From the NCBI RefSeq assembly GCF_001870465.1, contig NZ_MDGK01000052.1:62001-126000 (forward strand): DNA of 64,000 bases. Reading direction: 5' to 3'. A program made the position numbers and the translations under genes. The notes beneath the pieces are model-generated. The model searched no databases, was not told the origin of the DNA, and saw only the letters and a program-made list of their open reading frames with translations. This stretch comes from Pseudomonas extremorientalis. Lineage in GTDB: Bacteria; Pseudomonadota; Gammaproteobacteria; Pseudomonadales; Pseudomonadaceae. Numbering within the stretch: position 1 is the first letter of the stretch; every line of letters starts with the position of its first letter. This document shows, piece after piece, positions 60,079 to 64,000 of the stretch.

Positions 60079-61188
60079 ATGGCAAAGCAACAGCAGGTAG
60101 TGATTGTCGGTGGCGGAGTCATCGGCTTGTTGACGGCGTTCAACCTCGCCACGCAGGGGCAGTCGGTGGTGCTGCTGGAGCGCGCAGGGTTGGGCCAGGA
60201 GTCTTCCTGGGCGGGCGGCGGCATCGTCTCGCCCCTGTATCCGTGGCGCTACAGCCCGGCGGTCACGGCCCTGGCCCATTGGTCCCAGGATTTTTATCCA
60301 CAGCTGGCGCAGCGTCTGTTTGCTGCGACGGGCGTTGACCCGGAGGTTCACACCACTGGGCTGTACTGGCTGGACCTGGACGACGAAGCCGAAGCGCTGG
60401 CTTGGGCCGCGCGTGAAGGCCGACCCTTGAGCAAAGTGGACGTGTCGGCCGCTCATGACGCCGTTCCGGTCTTGGGTGGCGGCTACTCCCAGGCGATCTA
60501 CATGGCCGATGTCGCCAATGTACGCAACCCGCGCCTGGTCAAATCCCTCAAGGCTGCGCTGCTGGCGCTGCCTGGCGTGACCATTCATGAACAGTGCGAA
60601 GTGACTGGTTTTGTCCTGGATGCGTGTAATGTCGTGGGCGTGAACACAGCTGATGGGTCGATCTTCGGCGATCAGGTCGTATTGGCCGCTGGCGCCTGGA
60701 GCGGTGAGTTGCTCGGCACGTTGGGCCTGTCGCTGCCGGTCGAACCGGTCAAAGGCCAGATGATTCTGTACAAATGCGCCTCGGACTTCCTGTCGTGCAT
60801 GGTCTTGGCCAAGGGCCGCTATGCGATTCCTCGGCGGGACGGGCACATTCTGATCGGCAGTACCCTGGAACATGAAGGCTTCGACAAGACCCTCACCCTG
60901 ACCGCGCTGGAAAGCCTCAAAGCGTCAGCGGTGGAGTTGATCCCCGCCCTGGCGGACGCCGAGGTGGCCGGACATTGGGCCGGGCTGCGCCCCGGTTCGC
61001 CGGAAGGCATTCCCTATATAGGCCGGGTGCCGGGCTTCAATGGCCTCTGGCTCAACTGCGGGCATTACCGCAACGGCCTGGTGCTTGCGCCGGCGTCCTG
61101 CCAATTGTTTGCTGACCTGCTACTGGCACGTGCGCCGATCATCGACCCTGCGCCTTATGCGCCGGAAGGTCGGATCAACGCTGGATAG
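60079..61188 (+). CDS. thiO: Glycine oxidase ThiO
   Basis: ThiO is an FAD enzyme oxidising glycine to iminoglyoxylate for the thiazole ring of thiamine. From ATG 60079 (GGAT seven bases upstream; ATGs at 60076 and 60013 are alternatives) it has 369 residues: QQVVIVGGGVIGLLTAFNLA, GQESSWAGGGIVSPL and the C-terminal WAGLRPGSPEGIPYIGRVPG. It follows the pilin cluster and overlaps the small gene at its 3' end. Confidence 0.93.
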   Translation: MAKQQQVVIVGGGVIGLLTAFNLATQGQSVVLLERAGLGQESSWAGGGIVSPLYPWRYSPAVTALAHWSQDFYPQLAQRLFAATGVDPEVHTTGLYWLDLDDEAEALAWAAREGRPLSKVDVSAAHDAVPVLGGGYSQAIYMADVANVRNPRLVKSLKAALLALPGVTIHEQCEVTGFVLDACNVVGVNTADGSIFGDQVVLAAGAWSGELLGTLGLSLPVEPVKGQMILYKCASDFLSCMVLAKGRYAIPRRDGHILIGSTLEHEGFDKTLTLTALESLKASAVELIPALADAEVAGHWAGLRPGSPEGIPYIGRVPGFNGLWLNCGHYRNGLVLAPASCQLFADLLLARAPIIDPAPYAPEGRINAG

Positions 61189-61408
61189 ATTTCGGCCCTT
61201 GCTCCAGGTGCGCCTGGGTGCAATACCACTCCTGGCGTGAGCTCAAGGCGCGATCCTGCGGCAAATGCACGCCGCAGTGAGCGCAGCGCACCATCAGGGC
61301 CGCGTCGGGCTCGCTGGCCCGCTGCGGCCTGGCGGCCGGGCTTTTGAACTTGCGCCAGAACCATACTGCGGCGGCAATGACGGCAATCCAGAACAGTAGA
61401 CGAAGCAT
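61175..61408 (-). CDS. Small PP0621-type membrane protein with zinc-ribbon-like end
   Basis: A 77-residue protein with one N-terminal membrane helix (LLFWIAVIAAAVWFWRKF) and a soluble part with CAHCGVHLPQ and YCTQAHLEQG, cysteines and a His that could bind zinc. It resembles the short PP0621-family proteins of Pseudomonas; function unknown. It overlaps the thiO 3' end on the opposite strand by 14 bases. Confidence 0.8.
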   Translation of the reverse strand: MLRLLFWIAVIAAAVWFWRKFKSPAARPQRASEPDAALMVRCAHCGVHLPQDRALSSRQEWYCTQAHLEQGPKSIQR

Positions 61409-61484
61409 GATGGGCAGTTTCTCGACAAGGAATGCGCCAGTTTAGCCAAGGACGTGCCAGGCGCACAGCGCAATAATACCACCC

Positions 61485-61512
61485 ACAAAAAAGGAGCCTC
61501 GCAAGGCTCCTT
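61485..61512 (-). terminator. Rho-independent terminator of bamD
   Basis: AAGGAGCCT (61491-61499) and AGGCTCCTT (61504-61512) form a nine-base stem with a four-base loop; on the minus strand a run of six Ts follows. It is 21 bases past the bamD stop. Confidence 0.92.
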
Positions 61513-61532
61513 CTTGATGACGCCGGGTGCAG

Positions 61533-62558
61533 TCAGTCGAACACACCAAAGGTCATGTAGCTGAACCACGAGCGGTCCTGGTTATTGCCCAGGGCCTGCG
61601 GTTCTTCCTCTTCGATCACGTCGCCGTTCTCGTCGTGGGGCTTGAGCTCCGAAGGAATTGCGTCCTTGGCGTCCTGGTACTGCTTGATCACGTCCTGGTT
61701 GGCACGGGTTTCGCCCGGCGGCAGCGGTGGACGGGATTCGATCAGGCCCAGGGTGTACTTGCTCAGCCACGAGCGGTTGTCGGCTTCGGCCACCTGAGGC
61801 ACGAACTGGCCGTCTTTCAGGCTTGGGTGGTCCGGGTAGTTGAGCTTCAGGGTTTCCAGGCTGGTGCTGGCCAGTTCGTCCAGGTGCAGGCGCTGGTAAG
61901 CCTCGGTCATCACGGCAAGGCCGTCACCTACGGAAGGGGTTTCCTGGAAGTTTTCCACAACGTAGCGGCCACGGTTAGCGGCGGCCACGTATGCCTGGCG
62001 GGTCAGGTAGTAGTGGGCCACATGGATCTCGTAGGAAGCCAGCAGGTTGCGCAGGTAGATCATGCGTTGCTTGGCGTCCGGCGCGTAGCGGCTGTTGGGG
62101 TAGCGGCTGGTCAGCTGGGCGAACTCGTTGTAGGAATCGCGGGCCGCGCCTGGGTCACGCTTGGTCATGTCCAGCGGCAGAAAGCGCGCCAGCAGGCCAA
62201 CGTCCTGGTCGAACGAGGTCAGGCCCTTCATGTAGTAGGCGTAGTCGACGTTCGGGTGCTGCGGGTGCAGGCGGATAAAACGCTCGGCGGCGGACTTGGC
62301 GGCTTCCGGCTCGGCGTTCTTGTAGTTGGCGTAGATCAGCTCGAGCTGGGCCTGGTCGGCATAGCGCCCGAACGGATAGCGCGACTCCAAGGCCTTCAGC
62401 TTCGCTGTGGCGCTGGTGTAGCTATTATTGTCCAAGTCTTTCTGAGCCAGTTGGTACAACTCGACTTCGCTCAGGTTTTCGTCGACGACTTCCTTTGTTG
62501 ACGAGCAAGCAGCAGTCATGGCGAGGATGGCGATCAGCAGCAGGTGTTTCACTTGCAT
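61533..62558 (-). CDS. bamD: Outer-membrane assembly lipoprotein BamD
   Basis: BamD (ComL) is the essential TPR lipoprotein of the BAM complex. From ATG 62558 it has 341 residues, with a lipoprotein signal (MTAACSS, Cys near 18), then TPR-like repeats beginning ENLSEVELYQLAQKDLDNNS and including LESRYPFGRYADQAQLELIY. A ~90-residue C-terminal extension rich in Pro, Asp and Glu is longer than in E. coli BamD (~245 residues) and typical of Pseudomonas. It is divergent from rluD. Confidence 0.94.
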   Translation of the reverse strand: MQVKHLLLIAILAMTAACSSTKEVVDENLSEVELYQLAQKDLDNNSYTSATAKLKALESRYPFGRYADQAQLELIYANYKNAEPEAAKSAAERFIRLHPQHPNVDYAYYMKGLTSFDQDVGLLARFLPLDMTKRDPGAARDSYNEFAQLTSRYPNSRYAPDAKQRMIYLRNLLASYEIHVAHYYLTRQAYVAAANRGRYVVENFQETPSVGDGLAVMTEAYQRLHLDELASTSLETLKLNYPDHPSLKDGQFVPQVAEADNRSWLSKYTLGLIESRPPLPPGETRANQDVIKQYQDAKDAIPSELKPHDENGDVIEEEEPQALGNNQDRSWFSYMTFGVFD

Positions 62559-62707
62559 GGCGGCTTGCGTCCCTATGACGGCCGCTGTCTTGGGCGGGGC
62601 CGTCCTGTTATGATGAGCGCCCCGTTGAAAGCCTCGGGGCAAAAGACGCCGTATTTAACCACAAGCGCGCAGCCGAAACCAAAGGCTGTGCCACGCCTAG
62701 TCTGAGC

Positions 62708-63670
62708 ATGTCCGATAAAATTGAACTTCGCGCAGAGGTGCCGTCCGAATTGGGCGGCCAACGCCTCGATCAAGTCGCCGCACAATTATTCGCTGAGCAC
62801 TCGCGCTCGCGCCTTTCCGCCTGGATCAAAGACGGCCGCCTGACTGTGGATGGAGCGGTTATCCGCCCGCGAGACATAGTCCATGGCGGTGCGATTCTTG
62901 AGCTGACTGCCGAGCAGGAAGCCCAGGGAGAATGGGTCGCCCAGGACATCGAGCTGGATATCGTCTACGAAGACGACGACATTCTGGTCATCAACAAACC
63001 CGCAGGCCTGGTGGTTCACCCGGCAGCCGGGCACGCTGATGGCACCCTGCTCAATGCCTTGTTGCACCATGTGCCGGACATCATCAATGTGCCACGCTGC
63101 GGCATCGTGCACCGCCTGGACAAGGACACCACCGGTCTGATGGTGGTGGCCAAGACCATTCAGGCGCAGACGCAACTGGTTACACAGTTGCAGAGTCGCA
63201 GCGTCAGCCGGATCTACGAATGCATCGTGATTGGTGTGGTGGTAGCCGGCGGCAAGATCAACGCCCCGATCGGTCGTCACGGCCAGCAACGCCAGCGTAT
63301 GGCGGTGATGGAAGGTGGCAAGCAGGCCGTCAGCCATTACCGAGTACTCGAACGTTTCCGCTCCCACACCCACGTGCGGGTCAAGCTGGAAACCGGCCGT
63401 ACCCACCAGATTCGCGTGCACATGGCACACATCAACTTCCCGTTGGTCGGTGATCCGGCCTACGGGGGGCGCTTCCGCATTCCACCGGCGGCGAGCCAGA
63501 CCATGGTTGAATCGCTGAAAAACTTCCCGCGCCAGGCGTTGCATGCACGCTTCCTGGAATTGGATCATCCGACGAGCGGTAAGCGGATGAGCTGGGAATC
63601 GCCTCTGCCGGACGATTTGGTCTGGTTGTTGACGCTGCTCAAGCAGGATCGCGAGGCGTTTGTCGGATGA
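62708..63670 (+). CDS. rluD: 23S rRNA pseudouridine synthase RluD
   Basis: RluD makes pseudouridines 1911, 1915 and 1917 in helix 69 of 23S rRNA. The 320-residue protein has an N-terminal S4 domain (LSAWIKDGRLTVDGAVIRP) and the catalytic motif GIVHRLDKDTTGLMVVAKT near 133-151 with the active Asp. It overlaps pgeF by four bases. The bamD-rluD-pgeF neighbourhood is widely conserved. Confidence 0.96.
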   Translation: MSDKIELRAEVPSELGGQRLDQVAAQLFAEHSRSRLSAWIKDGRLTVDGAVIRPRDIVHGGAILELTAEQEAQGEWVAQDIELDIVYEDDDILVINKPAGLVVHPAAGHADGTLLNALLHHVPDIINVPRCGIVHRLDKDTTGLMVVAKTIQAQTQLVTQLQSRSVSRIYECIVIGVVVAGGKINAPIGRHGQQRQRMAVMEGGKQAVSHYRVLERFRSHTHVRVKLETGRTHQIRVHMAHINFPLVGDPAYGGRFRIPPAASQTMVESLKNFPRQALHARFLELDHPTSGKRMSWESPLPDDLVWLLTLLKQDREAFVG

Positions 63671-64000
63671 GTGACTGGCTGATACCTGACTGGCCCGCGC
63701 CGGCTCAGGTGAAAGCCTGCGTCACCACTCGAGCGGGCGGCGTCAGTCTGGCGCCGTTCGACAGTCTCAACTTGGGCGATCATGTTGAGGATAACCTCGA
63801 AGCGGTCCTCGAAAACCGCCGCCGTCTTACCGACGCATTTAATATTCAGCCTGCCTGGTTGCGCCAAGTCCACGGGATAAGCGTGGTCGAGGCTGACCCG
63901 TCACGCATTGCCGAAGCCGATGGCAGTTGGACCAGCACCCCTGGCATCGCCTGCACCTCAATGACCGCTGACTGTCTGCCCGCATTGTTCTGCAACCGCG
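63667..64000 (+). CDS. pgeF: Polyphenol-oxidase/laccase-domain protein PgeF (YfiH), partial
   Basis: Starting at ATG 63667 inside the rluD stop, 111 codons are present before the window ends: SDWLIPDWPAPAQVKACVTT, RAGGVSLAPFDSLNLGDHV, WLRQVHGISVV and MTADCLPALFCNR. These are the conserved parts of the YfiH (laccase-domain) family, with the metal-ligand His of QVHG and Cys of ADC. Relatives hydrolyse wrongly incorporated serine in peptidoglycan precursors. The C-terminal half lies outside. Confidence 0.93.
   Translation, partial: MSDWLIPDWPAPAQVKACVTTRAGGVSLAPFDSLNLGDHVEDNLEAVLENRRRLTDAFNIQPAWLRQVHGISVVEADPSRIAEADGSWTSTPGIACTSMTADCLPALFCNR

Noticed and set aside
1..64000. CRISPR arrays, insertion sequences, integrase or phage genes
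   Set aside because: No regularly spaced repeats with unique spacers, no transposase or integrase motifs and no duplicated tRNA end next to the type III cluster were seen; the tRNA-Gln at 16.5 kb is embedded in conserved housekeeping genes.

Overview
The window is chromosomal DNA of a fluorescent Pseudomonas, most likely the P. fluorescens group. The evidence is the gene order pth-rplY-prs-tRNA-Gln-ispE-lolB, hemA-prfA-prmC-moeB-murI and murJ-ribF-ileS-lspA-fkpB-ispH; the fused cysNC; the HrpI (Hrp1) type III secretion cluster; and three families of GTGGGAG / GAGCGAGC-type REP and REPIN repeats like those known from P. fluorescens genomes. This is inferred from gene content and was not checked by any search.

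Region 1 (1-12.7 kb) is most of a type III secretion system of the P. syringae Hrp/Hrc (rsp/rsc) type. A plus-strand operon, already running at base 1, encodes the end of RspQ, then RscN-RspO-RspP-RscQ-RscR-RscS-RscT-RscU (ATPase, stalk, ruler, C-ring and export gate). Facing it, minus-strand units encode RspA-RspB-RscJ-RspD-RspE and RspF-RscC-RspT, preceded by the NtrC-like regulator RspR. Two excellent hrp boxes (HrpL/RspL sigma-factor promoters) lie upstream of rspA and rspF. Compared with P. syringae, hrpV, hrpZ, a recognisable hrpG and the second HrpR/HrpS-type activator are not seen, and RscQ is one uninterrupted protein.

Region 2 (12.9-25.4 kb) is housekeeping: ychF, pth, rplY, prs, tRNA-Gln, ispE, lolB, a TPR lipoprotein, then divergently hemA-prfA-prmC-moeB-murI, followed by a lipid A deacylase (pagL) behind an AlgU-like promoter.

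Region 3 (25.4-35.6 kb) is a minus-strand stress/light-type gene set with overlapping genes: an FAD oxidoreductase and a Trp-rich small protein, then ybgA-merR-phrB-NTF2-SDR-amine oxidase-DUF1365-cfa-DUF2878. A MerR/LitR-like regulator is embedded with photolyase and membrane-lipid modifying genes. The promoter region ahead of ybgA carries four TGTACA sites as two pairs with identical 18-bp pitch, and another TGTACA lies ahead of the FAD oxidoreductase.

Region 4 (35.6-56.1 kb) holds a TIGR01777 epimerase, hemH, a TonB siderophore receptor with a Fur-like site, algW, a Nif3 protein, cysD-cysNC, an acyltransferase, pta, DUF3565, slyD, rpsT, murJ and ribF-ileS-lspA-fkpB, with REP/REPIN elements in the intergenic gaps.

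Region 5 (56.2-64 kb) holds ispH, a type IV minor-pilin cluster (fimT, pilV, pilW, pilX, pilE) without pilY1, then thiO, a small membrane protein, bamD, rluD and the start of pgeF, cut by the window end. No gap longer than about 260 bases lacks a gene, and no insertion sequence, phage gene or CRISPR array was seen.
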